From the NCBI GenBank assembly GCA_964563135.1, contig CAZLWV010000010.1, positions 19,778-83,777 on the forward strand: 64,000 nt of DNA, written 5' to 3'. A program made the translations under genes and the position numbers. This document shows positions 1-9,388 of this stretch, piece by piece. The notes below the pieces were generated by a model. The model ran no database searches. It worked only from the letters and a program-made list of their open reading frames with translations, and was not told where the DNA came from. The DNA comes from JAAYAY01 sp964563135. GTDB taxonomy: Bacteria; Planctomycetota; Planctomycetia; Pirellulales; Thermoguttaceae. Each line of letters begins with the position of its first letter. The first letter of the stretch is position 1.

Positions 1-2163
1 CGGGCCGAAGAGGACCCGTTAATCCAGTACCCGCGCAAGAGCTGGTTCATCCGCACCACCCAGTTCAAGGACCGGATGCTCGCCAACAACCAGAAGATCA
101 ACTGGCTGCCGGAGCACATCAAGGACGGCCGATTCGGCAACTTCCTGGAGACGAATGTCGACTGGGCACTGTCGCGAGAACGCTACTGGGGTACACCGCT
201 GCCGATCTGGGTATGCGAGGAGACGGGCTACATGGAGGCGGTGGCCAGCTACGACGAGTTGCTGGCCAAGCCGGGAGTGGCAGGGGTCGAGGTGTGGGCA
301 GAAGCCAAGAAGGCCAATCCCCATCTGGCCGACGATCTGAAGATCCACAAGCCCTACATCGACGCGGTGACCTACGAATCGCCGAAGGCGGCCGGCAAGC
401 GGATGCGGCGGGTCTCGGAGGTGATCGACTGCTGGTACGACTCCGGGTCGATGCCGTTTGCCCAATGGGGTTATCCGAACAAGCCCGGTTCGGCGGCCCG
501 ACTGTCGCAGCAGTTTCCGGCCGATTTCATCAGCGAGGCGATCGACCAGACGCGGGGCTGGTTCTACAGTCAGGTGGCGATCAGCACGCTGCTGTTCAGC
601 CCGGCCAACGGCGCCGCCGGGGGCGAGCCCCAGTTCACGACGTCAGAAACGCCCGGCGTGGCCTATCCGCATCCGTTCCGCAACTGCATCGTTCTCGGCC
701 TCATGCTCGGCGAGGACGGCCAGAAGATGTCGAAGAGCAAACGCAACTACCGGGAGCCCCAGGAGATCTTTGATCGCTACGGAGCCGACGCGCTGCGATG
801 GTATTTCTTCGCGAACCAGGTTCCCTGGACGTCGATTCGCTACAGCGAGCGGGCGATCAAGGAAAGCATGCCCGAGTTTCTGCTGCGGCTCTGGAACGTT
901 TATGGATTTCTGGTCATCTACGCCAACATCGACAAATTCGATCCTGGCGCGGAGATTTCGGGGGGCGCCGGCCAGCTTTCCCCGGAGGTGCTCGCCCGTG
1001 CAAAGACCTACCGACCTGTGGCCGAACGCTGCGAACTGGATCAGTGGATTCTGAGTGAGCTGTATCAGACGGCCGATGCGGTGACCAAGGCCATGGATGC
1101 CTACGACAATTTCGGCGCGTGCGCCCGGCTCAACCAGTATGTCGACGCCTTGTCGAACTGGTATGTCCGCCGCAGCCGGGACCGTTTCTGGGGGAGTGGA
1201 CTTTCGGCCGAGAAGACGGACGGCTACTGGACGCTCTACGAGTGCCTGATCGTGACGTCGAAGCTGATTGCCCCGTTTGTGCCGTTTGTGGCAGAGACGA
1301 TCTGGCAGAACCTGGCGGTGGCCGTGTTCGGCGATCGGGTTGCCGAGAGTGTCCACCTTTGCGATTACCCTGGCGGCGACGATGGCGACGTGAACGAGGC
1401 GCTCTCGGCACAGATGGCGCTGGTGCGGGAAGTCGTTTCGCTGGGGCGGAGCGCCCGGATGGGAGCCAAGCTCAAGGTCCGCCAGCCGCTGTCGCAGGTG
1501 GAGATCGTGCTGGCCGATCAGACTCACCGACCGTGGCTGGAATCGCACTCGACCTTGATCCAGGAAGAACTCAATGTGAAGGCCGTCGAATTCACCGAAA
1601 AGGCCGACCACTATATCACCTACACGGTTCTTCCGGACCTGAAACGACTGGGCCCGAAGTTGGGCAAGCAGGTTCCAGTCGTTCGCAAGCATCTGGCCAA
1701 TGCGAACGGGGCCGCGTTGATGGCGGAACTCAAGGCCAACGGAAAGGTGACGCTTCAGCTCGAAGGGGGCAAGGTGGAACTGGGCGCCGACGACCTCCAG
1801 GTCCGCCTCCAGGCAAAGGAGGGCTGGGCGGCAGCGCAAGGCACCGTCTGCGTGGTCGTGCTGGCCACCGAACTGTCCGAGGAACTGGTGACGGAAGGCC
1901 ACGCCCGGGAGATCATCCACGCGATCCAGAATCGCCGCAAGGAGATGAGCTGCGACTACACCGACCGGATTGCGGTGGGGCTGGTGACCGAATCGCAGGA
2001 ACTACTCAAGGCGATCAAGGAATACGGCGATTCCATTGCCAGGGAAACGCTTATCGCGCCGGCGCAACTGGGAACCGCGTCGATTGCAGACACCGAAGTG
2101 GTTGAACTGGATCTGGCCGGTTTCGAGGTTGCCTTGTATGTGAAGGTTGTCGCGAAGAAGTAG
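1..2163 (+). CDS. ileS: isoleucyl-tRNA synthetase, C-terminal part (5' end outside window)
   Basis: Charges tRNA-Ile with isoleucine in the cytoplasm. The frame is open from base 1, so the N-terminal Rossmann half with the HIGH motif lies upstream. Visible are the WALSRERYWGTPLPIW segment, the EAIDQTRGWFYS motif typical of IleRS, the KMSKSK signature at about 724-741, the anticodon-binding domain, and a long C-terminal extension without the CxxC zinc finger of the E. coli type. The ending is closer to the eukaryote-like (type 2) IleRS, which often tolerates mupirocin; that last point is family knowledge, not shown here. A purN-like gene follows after 34 bases and may be co-transcribed. Confidence 0.96.
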   Translation, partial: RAEEDPLIQYPRKSWFIRTTQFKDRMLANNQKINWLPEHIKDGRFGNFLETNVDWALSRERYWGTPLPIWVCEETGYMEAVASYDELLAKPGVAGVEVWAEAKKANPHLADDLKIHKPYIDAVTYESPKAAGKRMRRVSEVIDCWYDSGSMPFAQWGYPNKPGSAARLSQQFPADFISEAIDQTRGWFYSQVAISTLLFSPANGAAGGEPQFTTSETPGVAYPHPFRNCIVLGLMLGEDGQKMSKSKRNYREPQEIFDRYGADALRWYFFANQVPWTSIRYSERAIKESMPEFLLRLWNVYGFLVIYANIDKFDPGAEISGGAGQLSPEVLARAKTYRPVAERCELDQWILSELYQTADAVTKAMDAYDNFGACARLNQYVDALSNWYVRRSRDRFWGSGLSAEKTDGYWTLYECLIVTSKLIAPFVPFVAETIWQNLAVAVFGDRVAESVHLCDYPGGDDGDVNEALSAQMALVREVVSLGRSARMGAKLKVRQPLSQVEIVLADQTHRPWLESHSTLIQEELNVKAVEFTEKADHYITYTVLPDLKRLGPKLGKQVPVVRKHLANANGAALMAELKANGKVTLQLEGGKVELGADDLQVRLQAKEGWAAAQGTVCVVVLATELSEELVTEGHAREIIHAIQNRRKEMSCDYTDRIAVGLVTESQELLKAIKEYGDSIARETLIAPAQLGTASIADTEVVELDLAGFEVALYVKVVAKK

Positions 2164-2197
2164 TGGACGTGGTTCCATAGCCTTCGGAGAACGAGTG

Positions 2198-2833
2198 ATG
2201 GGTGAGGGTACATCTCGCAAGCGTCTTCCGATCGCAGTGCTGATCTCCGGCACGGGCCGCACGCTCAAGAACATCAATCAACGGGTCGCGGCAGGCACAC
2301 TCGACGTGGACGTCCGCCTGGTGATCGCCAGCACGGCCAGGGCAACAGGGATACAGTATGCGGCCGACGCCGGAGCTGTGAGCCGCGTGCTTCTCCGCAA
2401 GGATTTCGATTCGGACGGGGCCTACAGCGGAGCGATCTTCGCCGCTTGCCGGGAAACCGGGGCGGAACTGGTCGTGCTGGCTGGCTGGCTCAAGCTGCTC
2501 GTCGTACCGGACGACTACCGGAACCGCGTGGTCAACATCCACCCGGGATTGATCCCGTCGTTCTGCGGCAAAGGGTTCTTCGGGCACCACGTGCACCAGG
2601 CGGCGATCGACTACGGCGTCAAGCTGAGCGGGTGCACGGTGCATTTCGTGGACCACCAGTACGACCACGGCCCAGTGATTCTCCAGAAAGCCGTGCCGGT
2701 CTCGCATGAAGACACCTGCGACACACTGGCCGCCCGCGTGTTCGAGGCGGAATGCAGTGCACTGCCTGAGGCGTTGCAGTTGATCGCCGAAGGACGGGTG
2801 GTCGTGGATGGGCGCGTCGTACGGGTGATCTGA
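2198..2833 (+). CDS. purN: phosphoribosylglycinamide formyltransferase-like protein
   Basis: Formyltransferase fold; PurN transfers a formyl group from 10-formyl-THF to GAR in purine synthesis. About 211 residues. The N-terminal nucleotide loop reads SGTGRTLKN, a variant of the usual GSGSN. The catalytic Asn-His appears in VNIHPGLIPSF, and the Asp in VDHQYDHGPVI. I chose the ATG at 2198 because GGAGA lies just upstream and the protein then begins six residues before the first beta strand; an upstream in-frame ATG at 2147 overlaps ileS. The GKGFFG stretch after the HPG motif differs from E. coli PurN, so a formyl-dependent reaction on another substrate is possible, but purN is the simplest call. 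Confidence 0.85.
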   Translation: MGEGTSRKRLPIAVLISGTGRTLKNINQRVAAGTLDVDVRLVIASTARATGIQYAADAGAVSRVLLRKDFDSDGAYSGAIFAACRETGAELVVLAGWLKLLVVPDDYRNRVVNIHPGLIPSFCGKGFFGHHVHQAAIDYGVKLSGCTVHFVDHQYDHGPVILQKAVPVSHEDTCDTLAARVFEAECSALPEALQLIAEGRVVVDGRVVRVI

Positions 2834-3099
2834 ACCGTTCGCGTTGAGAGTCGCATCGGCTCTGGCGATGTCCTTCGTCCTGTGCGGGCAGGCCGCCGCC
2901 TGCATTGTGCGCTCTCGCTGTCCTGAACACACCGGCACCGTTCAGCGGCGACACGGGTCGCGGCCGGTCGAACCGGCAAACATGCCATGGAGACCTGCTG
3001 GTTTGTCCTGACAGGCGCGACGTCCTGGGCCGGGCAGATCGCAGGTGGGATTTTCGCGTGCTGCACGTTGCGGCGCGAACCGTAGAACGGTCGGCCCGG

Positions 3100-5460
3100 T
3101 CAGGTTTCCTGAAACGTCTGCCGGGTCTGGCTGCAGATCTCGAGAAGCTGCCGGGCCGAGACTTCGACTTCGCCCAAGGGCGAGCCTTCGCGCGCCCGTG
3201 ATTCCACGTCGAGGGCTATTCTGGCCAACTGGTCATAGCCGTAAAGCCCCGCCGCACCGTGCAGGGCATGGGCGGCCTGGATCAGAGTATCGACGTCGTG
3301 GATCGCCAGCGCCTTCTCGATCGTCTCGATCCGTTCCGTCAGCCCGTCGATGAATCCCCTGAGTAACTTTTTTCTGGCGTCGGCAGTGAAATACTTGCTC
3401 CCCAGGAGGCCTCCGGCCTGATCGGACGTGGCCAGCGGCGTATCGGCGGGGACCGGATCGGTATGGCACCGACCGCGCAGATAGCGAGAAACGGCCGCGG
3501 CAAGCTCGTCGGACTTGATCGGCTTGGCAAGATAGTCGTCGCAGCCCGCATCGAGGCACTTCTGGCGATCTCCGACCATGGCATGAGCCGTGAGCGCCAC
3601 GATCTGACACGGCAAGCCCGCCCTGCGGAGATTGCGGGTCGCCTCGTAACCGTCCCAAACGGGCATCTGCATGTCCATGAGGACGAGGTCGTAGGGTTTT
3701 CCGGCATTCTGCGCCGCCATGGCTTTGTCGAACGCTTCGCGCCCGTTCAACGCAGTCTCGACGTTGACGCCGGTTCGGGCAAGCATCGCGGCAATCAGGG
3801 ATTGAACATCGAGCGAGTCCTCGGCAAGCAGAACACTTCCCGAGACCTTCACCGGCTGAGATGGTTCCGGCAGCCGGACCCCATGTTGGCCAGTCGGAGC
3901 GGCCCCCACCCAGGCAACACCGTCGAGAGGACCAGGATCGACAGTCACACAGAAGGAACTCCCATGCCCCAGCCGGCTCTCCACCGTGATGCTTCCCCCA
4001 AGCATACGTGCCAGGCGCTGAGAAATTGCCAGTCCGAGGCCGGTTCCGCCGAACCGGCGGGTTGTCGACATGTCTCCCTGGGTGAAGGGCTGGAAAAGAC
4101 CGTCCATCTGCTGCGGACTCATTCCCATACCCGTGTCGGCCACCGTGATCGAGAGAATACGGTTCGAGCCGTTGGCCCCTTGGCAGCAGACGGAGATTCG
4201 GACCCGCCCGTGGTCGGTGAACTTGACCGCGTTTCCCACCAGGTTCACAAGGATCTGACGAAGCCGCGAGGGATCGGTGCGCACCTTGTCGGGCAGGGGG
4301 TAATTGTACTCGACCTCCAGCGCGAGCCCCTTGGCCCCGGCGCGATCCTCCATCAAGGTTCGCACCTCGTCGACCAGGTCCCAGATCGAGCATGGGATCA
4401 ACTCAACATCGAGTTTCGACGCCTCGATCTTGGAGAGATCGAGAATGTCGTTGATCACACTCAGCAGACTCTCGGCGTTCCGACGAATCGCCGCCAGGTG
4501 TTCCCGCCGTTCCTGGGGGGTCAGCGCGACGGTCATGAGGAGATCCGAGAATCCCAGGATTGCCGTCATGGGCGTGCGTATCTCGTGGCTCATATTGGCG
4601 AGGAACTCGCTCTTGGCCTGGCTGGCCGCTTCCGCGGCGAGTTTCGCCCGGGCAAGTTCTTCTTCCACCATCTTGCGAGCGGTTACGTCGATGATGACGC
4701 CGTCCAGGCAGACCGGATCGCCTTGCTGGTCGTAGATTGCCCGGCCTCTCTCAAAGACCCAGCGCAATCCGCCGTCGGCATGCTTGATCCGGTATTCCAG
4801 GTCGAACGCGCGACGGCTCTCGATACCTTCCTTGACCTCCCGAGCGACATAGTCCCGGTCGTCCTCGAAAATCAGTTCGCCATAGGCAAATCGTGTGGCA
4901 CCGACGAAGCGGCTGAGCGGGTAGCCGGTCACCTGAACGATCGCCTCGCTCATGTGATGCATCCGCCAAGGGGGGGCCAGTTCGCAGCGGTAGACGACCC
5001 CCGGGATGTTCTCGATGAGGGTCCGAAACTCCTGTTCGCTTCTGCGAAGTGCCTTTTCGGCCTGGCGACGCTGGAGGATGTCGTCCCAGCGGCGCAGAAT
5101 GCTCTCGCAGGTGCGAGGAAGAGCGGCCAGCGCTGCCTGGGACTTCACCAGATAGTCCAGCGCTCCCCCTTTCATCGCCTCCACCGCCGCCCGTTCGTCT
5201 CCGTGGCTCGTCATGATGACGACAGGCCAGTCCTGTTCGTCCCGAGCGGACAGCAACTCGGTGCCACGGCCATCGGGCAACACAAGGTCCGCCAACACCA
5301 GGTTGAATGTTCTCTGCGTCAGAGCTTCTCGCGCCTCCGCAACAGAACCGACGAGCATCAGCCGCCACGTGGCCCCCGCCTTGCTGAAAGCACGACGAAT
5401 CAGGCCGGCATGGCCGTCGTCGTCTTCCACCACGAGAATGTGAACCTCGTTGTCACCCAT
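3100..5460 (-). CDS. hybrid sensor histidine kinase (REC-PAS-HisKA-HATPase-REC-HPt)
   Basis: Cytoplasmic phosphorelay protein of about 786 residues; no membrane segment is seen. Domains in order: a receiver with Asp58 (in VLADLVLPDG), a PAS/PAC domain at roughly 145-270, HisKA with His292 in NMSHEIRTPM, an HATPase_c with the N and G boxes (VGNAVKF, GTGLGLAIS), a second receiver with Asp596 (VLMDMQMPVWDG), and a C-terminal HPt domain with the phospho-His near 731 (AAHALHGAAG). A full intramolecular relay is therefore encoded. The start at 5460 has AAGGA upstream and places the receiver directly after it; an ATG at 5496 is the alternative. A stand-alone response regulator lies just upstream on the same strand. 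The stimulus cannot be read from the sequence. Confidence 0.92.
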   Translation of the reverse strand: MGDNEVHILVVEDDDGHAGLIRRAFSKAGATWRLMLVGSVAEAREALTQRTFNLVLADLVLPDGRGTELLSARDEQDWPVVIMTSHGDERAAVEAMKGGALDYLVKSQAALAALPRTCESILRRWDDILQRRQAEKALRRSEQEFRTLIENIPGVVYRCELAPPWRMHHMSEAIVQVTGYPLSRFVGATRFAYGELIFEDDRDYVAREVKEGIESRRAFDLEYRIKHADGGLRWVFERGRAIYDQQGDPVCLDGVIIDVTARKMVEEELARAKLAAEAASQAKSEFLANMSHEIRTPMTAILGFSDLLMTVALTPQERREHLAAIRRNAESLLSVINDILDLSKIEASKLDVELIPCSIWDLVDEVRTLMEDRAGAKGLALEVEYNYPLPDKVRTDPSRLRQILVNLVGNAVKFTDHGRVRISVCCQGANGSNRILSITVADTGMGMSPQQMDGLFQPFTQGDMSTTRRFGGTGLGLAISQRLARMLGGSITVESRLGHGSSFCVTVDPGPLDGVAWVGAAPTGQHGVRLPEPSQPVKVSGSVLLAEDSLDVQSLIAAMLARTGVNVETALNGREAFDKAMAAQNAGKPYDLVLMDMQMPVWDGYEATRNLRRAGLPCQIVALTAHAMVGDRQKCLDAGCDDYLAKPIKSDELAAAVSRYLRGRCHTDPVPADTPLATSDQAGGLLGSKYFTADARKKLLRGFIDGLTERIETIEKALAIHDVDTLIQAAHALHGAAGLYGYDQLARIALDVESRAREGSPLGEVEVSARQLLEICSQTRQTFQET

Positions 5461-5554
5461 CAAACCGCCATTCCTTCTTTTCGGGAGGCATTCCATTCCG
5501 TCTCGATACCGCCTCGACGATCACATCACTCCTTCGGGCAAGCAGGAACCCCAT

Positions 5555-6025
5555 CTACTTCTGTGACGGTTGGCCGACCTCCGAACACCATGGGTAGCGG
5601 TTCCATGCCAGCCAGTAGAAGCCAAGCTGCTGCATCAGATCCGAGAATTTCTCGAATCCTACCGGCTTCACAAGATAGCTGTTCGCATGATACTCGTAGG
5701 CCTGGGCAACGTCCTTCTCGGCCTCCGACGAGGTCAGGACGACGACAGGAATCGTGCTCAAGGCATCGGAGGTCTTGATGGTACGAAGTACCTCCAGGCC
5801 GTCCACCTTGGGAAGCCGCAGGTCGAGCAGGACAATCTGCGGGCGGGGTGCCGATTCGGGGTTGGCATACTTTCCGCGCAGGAAGAGATAGTTCAGGGCC
5901 TCTTCGCCGTCGGTGACGTGATAGATGACGTTGGCCACACGGTTTCGCTCCAGACTCCGTGCAACCAGTTGGGCATGGTCCGTGTTGTCTTCAACATGCA
6001 GGATTGTCAGTGGTTGGCCGTCCAT
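5555..6025 (-). CDS. single-domain response regulator (Rcp1/CheY-like)
   Basis: A 156-residue receiver protein with no output domain. The phospho-acceptor is Asp68 in IVLLDLRLPKVDG, the acidic pair is VEDN near residue 11, the conserved Thr/Ser is in VLTSS, and the Lys is in YLVKPVGF. The long loop after the second helix (YLFLRGKYANPESAP) is typical of Rcp1-type regulators that pair with phytochrome-like or PAS kinases. The start at 6025 is chosen because AGGAGG sits six bases upstream; an ATG at 6058 lacks one. It precedes the hybrid kinase gene on the same strand, with about 95 bases between, so the two probably form one phosphorelay. Confidence 0.92.
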   Translation of the reverse strand: MDGQPLTILHVEDNTDHAQLVARSLERNRVANVIYHVTDGEEALNYLFLRGKYANPESAPRPQIVLLDLRLPKVDGLEVLRTIKTSDALSTIPVVVLTSSEAEKDVAQAYEYHANSYLVKPVGFEKFSDLMQQLGFYWLAWNRYPWCSEVGQPSQK

Positions 6026-6625
6026 GTTCCTCCTGCTGAGCTGGATTGAAGAGTTCATCGGTCACTATCGCCATTTGCCCCTGCACCCGCACGATGCAGC
6101 CTTCCCCGTCCCCTCGGGAAGATCGCGAGAGTATGCAAATGGCCGTAGTGTACCAAGTATTCCATCCGAATCCAATCCACAGATTCTGGCGATGCCGCCC
6201 ATGTCCGCCAACAACCAGGATCGGCAACCGGCGCTGGCCAGGCCAATCGGGTCTTCGGTTCCCTGCCGCTCTCCCCGGGGACTCTTCGACCACCCCCCCC
6301 ACTACAGAGGGCATCAGTCAGACGAGAACCAGACGAGTCCGACTGCCGGCAAATATGCTGCTGACGCCTGCGCCGTCAATCCACGAGGGCAGGCAACAAA
6401 GCCCGAACATTTGCTGTCTCCCACAGGGTGGCCATGAGCCTTTTCGATGCCCACATCCATGGCATCGCGCGGTGGCAGAGGTTGCGTTGCACTCTGGGAA
6501 GAACCGGCGGCAGGAGCGACAGGGCCGAATGAGAGAATGCATGCCGTGGCCAGAGGCCGAAACACTCGCGATCGCCCCTGCCCTGCCACCACGGGGTCTG
6601 CCCTTGGCCGCCGCTGCAGCCTGCT
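6026..6625. other. intergenic region, about 600 bases, no supported gene
   Basis: Short open frames on both strands here have the Pro/Arg-rich composition of shadow frames and none starts behind a convincing ribosome site. It should hold the promoter of the response-regulator/kinase pair at its left end. I see no strong hairpin or repeat. Confidence 0.5.
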
Positions 6626-7105
6626 TCACGACTGGTGGAGGCGGATCTCTGCCGCGGTGCGGGATTCGTACCGTTTGGCGGTGAGGAATGCGACGAGGCG
6701 AGGGACGTCGTCGCTGCCGATCCGGAGGGTACGTTTGGCTGTCTTCACGCACACGCAATCGAAGCCCCAGACGTTGTACGTCGTTCCCCTTCCCGGCACC
6801 CAGTGCACACCCCAGCCATCGAGAAACGTGGATCGATCGGGTTCGACCGATTCGATGTCGCGATAGGCTATGTGAGTGTGCCAGATCGCCGGAGGCCCGA
6901 AAAACACGCCCAACCGGTCTCCATCGTCACGGATCGTCAACCGCGAGAATCCCTCGGTGAGAAAAAGAACCAGAAGGACGACTCCCCCGCTGAGGAGCAC
7001 GGCCAGGGGCTCATCGCTCACGGTCCAGATAAGGGGCACCATCATCACAGCGATCAGGTAACCGAGGTATTTCCAGGGACCCTTTTGAGTGTGGTTGTAG
7101 CCCAT
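6626..7105 (-). CDS. small membrane protein with PH-like C-terminal domain, function unknown
   Basis: A 159-residue protein. Two adjacent hydrophobic segments lie at about residues 13-30 and 32-50 (LIAVMMVPLIW and LLSGGVVLLVLFL), followed by a soluble part with alternating strands (LTIRDDGDRLGVFFGP, HIAYRDIESVEPD, TLRIGSDDVPRLVAFL). This arrangement resembles bacterial PH-like (bPH) membrane proteins, but I cannot confirm the family. The ATG at 7105 is preferred because GGGAGG lies seven bases upstream; the longer frame to 7336 has no such site and a composition unlike protein. It stands between the DUF1080 genes and the two-component genes with no obvious functional link. Confidence 0.68.
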   Translation of the reverse strand: MGYNHTQKGPWKYLGYLIAVMMVPLIWTVSDEPLAVLLSGGVVLLVLFLTEGFSRLTIRDDGDRLGVFFGPPAIWHTHIAYRDIESVEPDRSTFLDGWGVHWVPGRGTTYNVWGFDCVCVKTAKRTLRIGSDDVPRLVAFLTAKRYESRTAAEIRLHQS

Positions 7106-7200
7106 CTCTCGGCCTCCCGTCGGATCATGGTTGGTCCCGCCCCACGACCAGACGGAGGGCTGGAGGGGACAGCGATCCTTGATGCAGCCTGCCTGACGGG

Positions 7201-7974
7201 TTATTCGGATTTCGGGGCGGCTTCTTGGGATTTGGCCGGTGTTTTCTCGTCGATCTTTCGATAGCGGAGGCTCTTCAACTCGCCACTCGTGTTCCAGGTA
7301 CAAACGCCGAATGGCTGGACTGGCTCCATTTCCCATCGGAGTGACAGTTCGCGAGCCTTGAGCGGCAGGTCGACGATGTGCTTGTCGTCGAGCCAGGCAT
7401 CGATCCTATCCTTGCGAACACAGACGCGGATCCGATACCACTTCTGTTGTTGGTACTCTTCGAAATGACAGGTATCGTTGTCGATGGCAGACTCTCCGTC
7501 GATGCAGGAAAGCCCCGTCACCTGTCCTCCCCAGCCGCCACAGACAAGGGTGAGGGCCTTGTCGCCTACGGGAAAGGTCAGGCCGCAGAAGAAATCGTCT
7601 CCGTAGACTCTTCGCGCTTCGAGCGAGACTTCGTAGTCGGTCGTTGGGAAGTCACCCGTCCACTTGACCCCGGTAGCCGGGAATCCCTGCTCCAGGCTGA
7701 TCCCTTTTTCGGAGACCTGGATCTTTCCGTGGTCGGCGAAGTCGAACTCGTCGAGAACCTTCCATTTCGTCAGTAGCCGGGCATCGAGCAGGCTCAGCCA
7801 ACCGTCCTTGTCGGGCTTGACCGGATCGGACTTCTTCGCCGGGCTCTCCGCATCCCCGTTGACCGCCAGTTTGGGCTCCGCTGCCTGGAGTGGCGAGGCC
7901 AGCAGTATGGCGCCGCTGGCCGTCAGGACCAGGAACCGCAGGAATCGACCGGATGGGTTGCGAGGCTGTTTCAC
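7201..7974 (-). CDS. secreted DUF1080 (3-keto-disaccharide hydrolase-like) protein
   Basis: A 257-residue protein with an N-terminal signal peptide (FLRFLVLTASGAILLASPLQA) and a single beta-sandwich domain of the DUF1080/LamG-like type: WKVLDEFDF, TGVKWTGDFPTTDYEVSLEARRV, WYRIRVCVRKDRIDAWLDDK. DUF1080 proteins are numerous in planctomycetes and are linked to 3-keto-glycoside or polysaccharide breakdown; the exact activity is not evident. The start is a GTG at 7974 with AAGGAG seven bases upstream; the frame runs further upstream without support. The gene just upstream on the same strand is a clear paralogue. Confidence 0.83.
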   Translation of the reverse strand: MKQPRNPSGRFLRFLVLTASGAILLASPLQAAEPKLAVNGDAESPAKKSDPVKPDKDGWLSLLDARLLTKWKVLDEFDFADHGKIQVSEKGISLEQGFPATGVKWTGDFPTTDYEVSLEARRVYGDDFFCGLTFPVGDKALTLVCGGWGGQVTGLSCIDGESAIDNDTCHFEEYQQQKWYRIRVCVRKDRIDAWLDDKHIVDLPLKARELSLRWEMEPVQPFGVCTWNTSGELKSLRYRKIDEKTPAKSQEAAPKSE

Positions 7975-8143
7975 GACAAATCTCCTTTTCCAGCGGTATC
8001 GGCCCGTCAGGCGTCGTACCCGGGGCTGCCCGACGGCATATCGACGGTGGGCGAAGGCCCCAACACATCGCCAGACTTCACCGACCACCAGGCACCCTTC
8101 GCAAATCAGGACGTGCCGACCGGTTCAGCCGGGGCGCGACGTC

Positions 8144-8995
8144 TCAGTCCCAACGATCTCGTGCCGGAATCTCTTGCACTTCCTCCGGCTTGAGCATTCG
8201 TATCTCCAGCTTTCGCAGTTCCCCTGCCGTGCACCACGTGCAGATCCCGAACGGCTTGCAGAGTTCAACCTCGTTGCGGATCGAGAACTTGCGGCCTTTG
8301 GTCGCCAGATCGACCTTCTTCTCGTCGTCGATCCAGGCTTCAATTCGCTGCTTGGTGACGCGAATCCGGATACGATACCACTGCTTCTCCTTGAAAGACA
8401 TGAATTGTGTCGTCACATTCTCGGAGGCATCGTACCAGTCGACACATGAGAGCCCCACGACACTGCCGGCCCATCCTCCTACAACCAGGCTGACGGGATC
8501 GTTGCCATAGGGAAAGGTGGTTGTCGCAAAGAAGTCGATACCCATGGTGCGCCGGGCTTCCATGCGAAACTCGAAGTCGAACTTGGGCAACTCGCCGGTC
8601 CAGACGATTCCGGTCAGCGGATCTCCCATGGCCAGGGCGATCACTCCGTTTTCGACCTTCACCTCCCCTTCACCGCCGAACTGCGGCACCTTCCAGCCCT
8701 CGAGCGACTTGCCGTCAAACATGCTTTGCCAGGTGAAAGGATCCTTCTCCGCCTTCTTGCCGGTCGGGCTGGCCTCCTTGACGTCGGCCTTTTCGCTGCT
8801 ACCAGCGTCCGTGACCGGCCCGGTCTCGGCCGGTTTGGCGGTGGGGGCCGTCGGTTCTTTCGGCTCCTCGGTGGCATCCAGCCTGCCAAGCGACAGCACG
8901 ATGGTCAGGACAAACACAACCCGTGCGACAATCCGGCGGCCAGCCGGCCGGACCAGGAGGCCAAGGAACGACACCAGCGACATCGGACATCTCAT
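8144..8995 (-). CDS. secreted DUF1080 protein, paralogue of the neighbouring gene
   Basis: A 283-residue protein. An Arg-rich, hydrophobic N-terminus (VARVVFVLTIVLSL) acts as signal or anchor, a Pro/Thr/Lys-rich linker follows at about 50-90, then the DUF1080 sandwich: WQSMFDGKSLEGWKV, TGIVWTGELPKFDFEFRMEA, GGWAGSVVGLSCVDW, WYRIRIRVTKQRIEAWIDDE. It is collinear with the next gene downstream, so a tandem duplication is likely. The ATG at 8995 has GGAGA seven bases upstream; another in-frame ATG is at 8983. The frame stays open for several hundred bases upstream but crosses an inverted-repeat element and has no coding character there. Confidence 0.83.
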   Translation of the reverse strand: MRCPMSLVSFLGLLVRPAGRRIVARVVFVLTIVLSLGRLDATEEPKEPTAPTAKPAETGPVTDAGSSEKADVKEASPTGKKAEKDPFTWQSMFDGKSLEGWKVPQFGGEGEVKVENGVIALAMGDPLTGIVWTGELPKFDFEFRMEARRTMGIDFFATTTFPYGNDPVSLVVGGWAGSVVGLSCVDWYDASENVTTQFMSFKEKQWYRIRIRVTKQRIEAWIDDEKKVDLATKGRKFSIRNEVELCKPFGICTWCTAGELRKLEIRMLKPEEVQEIPARDRWD

Positions 8996-9080
8996 GGGAT
9001 ATCTCCGCGATTCAGGCATGGTCGGGTTCGAGCCGGGCAGCCCCGTTTCCTCTGTCAACTTTCCCATATCGACTCTCGCG

Positions 9081-9245
9081 TGTCCAGCACCAGGAGAACT
9101 GCGAAAGTTCTGATGTGGCAAGAAGAGCAGCGGGCACTCTCCGAAAGGGCGAGTGCGGGAAACAGGGGTTTCTGGCACTTCTGTGGACGGCACTCGGAGA
9201 GCTCGGAGAGCGTCTGCTACTTTGCAGTTCTCCTGTGTCCAGCAC
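9081..9245. mobile_element. MITE-like element with ~16-bp inverted repeats and 10-bp target duplication
   Basis: The element spans about 9091-9235. Its left end CAGGAGAACTGC(G)AAAG at 9091-9107 is matched in inverse by CTTTGCAGTTCTCCTG at 9220-9235, with one extra G on the left. Both ends are flanked by the identical 10-mer TGTCCAGCAC (9081-9090 and 9236-9245), as expected for a target-site duplication. The 145-base interior has no plausible gene. Nine- to twelve-base duplications are usual for IS4-type transposases, which may have moved it; no transposase lies in this window. Confidence 0.7.
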
Positions 9246-9306
9246 CGTACGCTTCGGAGCGTCTCCCGTTCGGCCTGCCATCGACAGGATTCTGAGGAGG
9301 GTGAGT

Positions 9307-9336
9307 TTGGCCCGTACCACGACTTTCGGGTAGAAT
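9307..9336 (+). promoter_or_regulatory. candidate sigma-70 promoter for the PQQ-propeller gene
   Basis: TTGGCC at 9307-9312 and TAGAAT at 9331-9336 with an 18-base spacer, about 50 bases before the ATG. It lies just to the right of the MITE-like element. Pattern match only. Confidence 0.35.
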
Positions 9337-9388
9337 TCGGCCTATTCCCGATCCAGACCAACTCCGAAACACACGCGAGACGCGAGAA

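Noticed and set aside
3463..5778. A 771-codon frame on the plus strand opposite the hybrid kinase
   Set aside because: No recognisable domain and a composition typical of the antisense of a GC-rich gene; the kinase domains on the minus strand are unambiguous.
9019..9050. GGGTTCGAGCC motif considered as a tRNA T-arm
   Set aside because: No matching acceptor, D or anticodon arms could be built around it.
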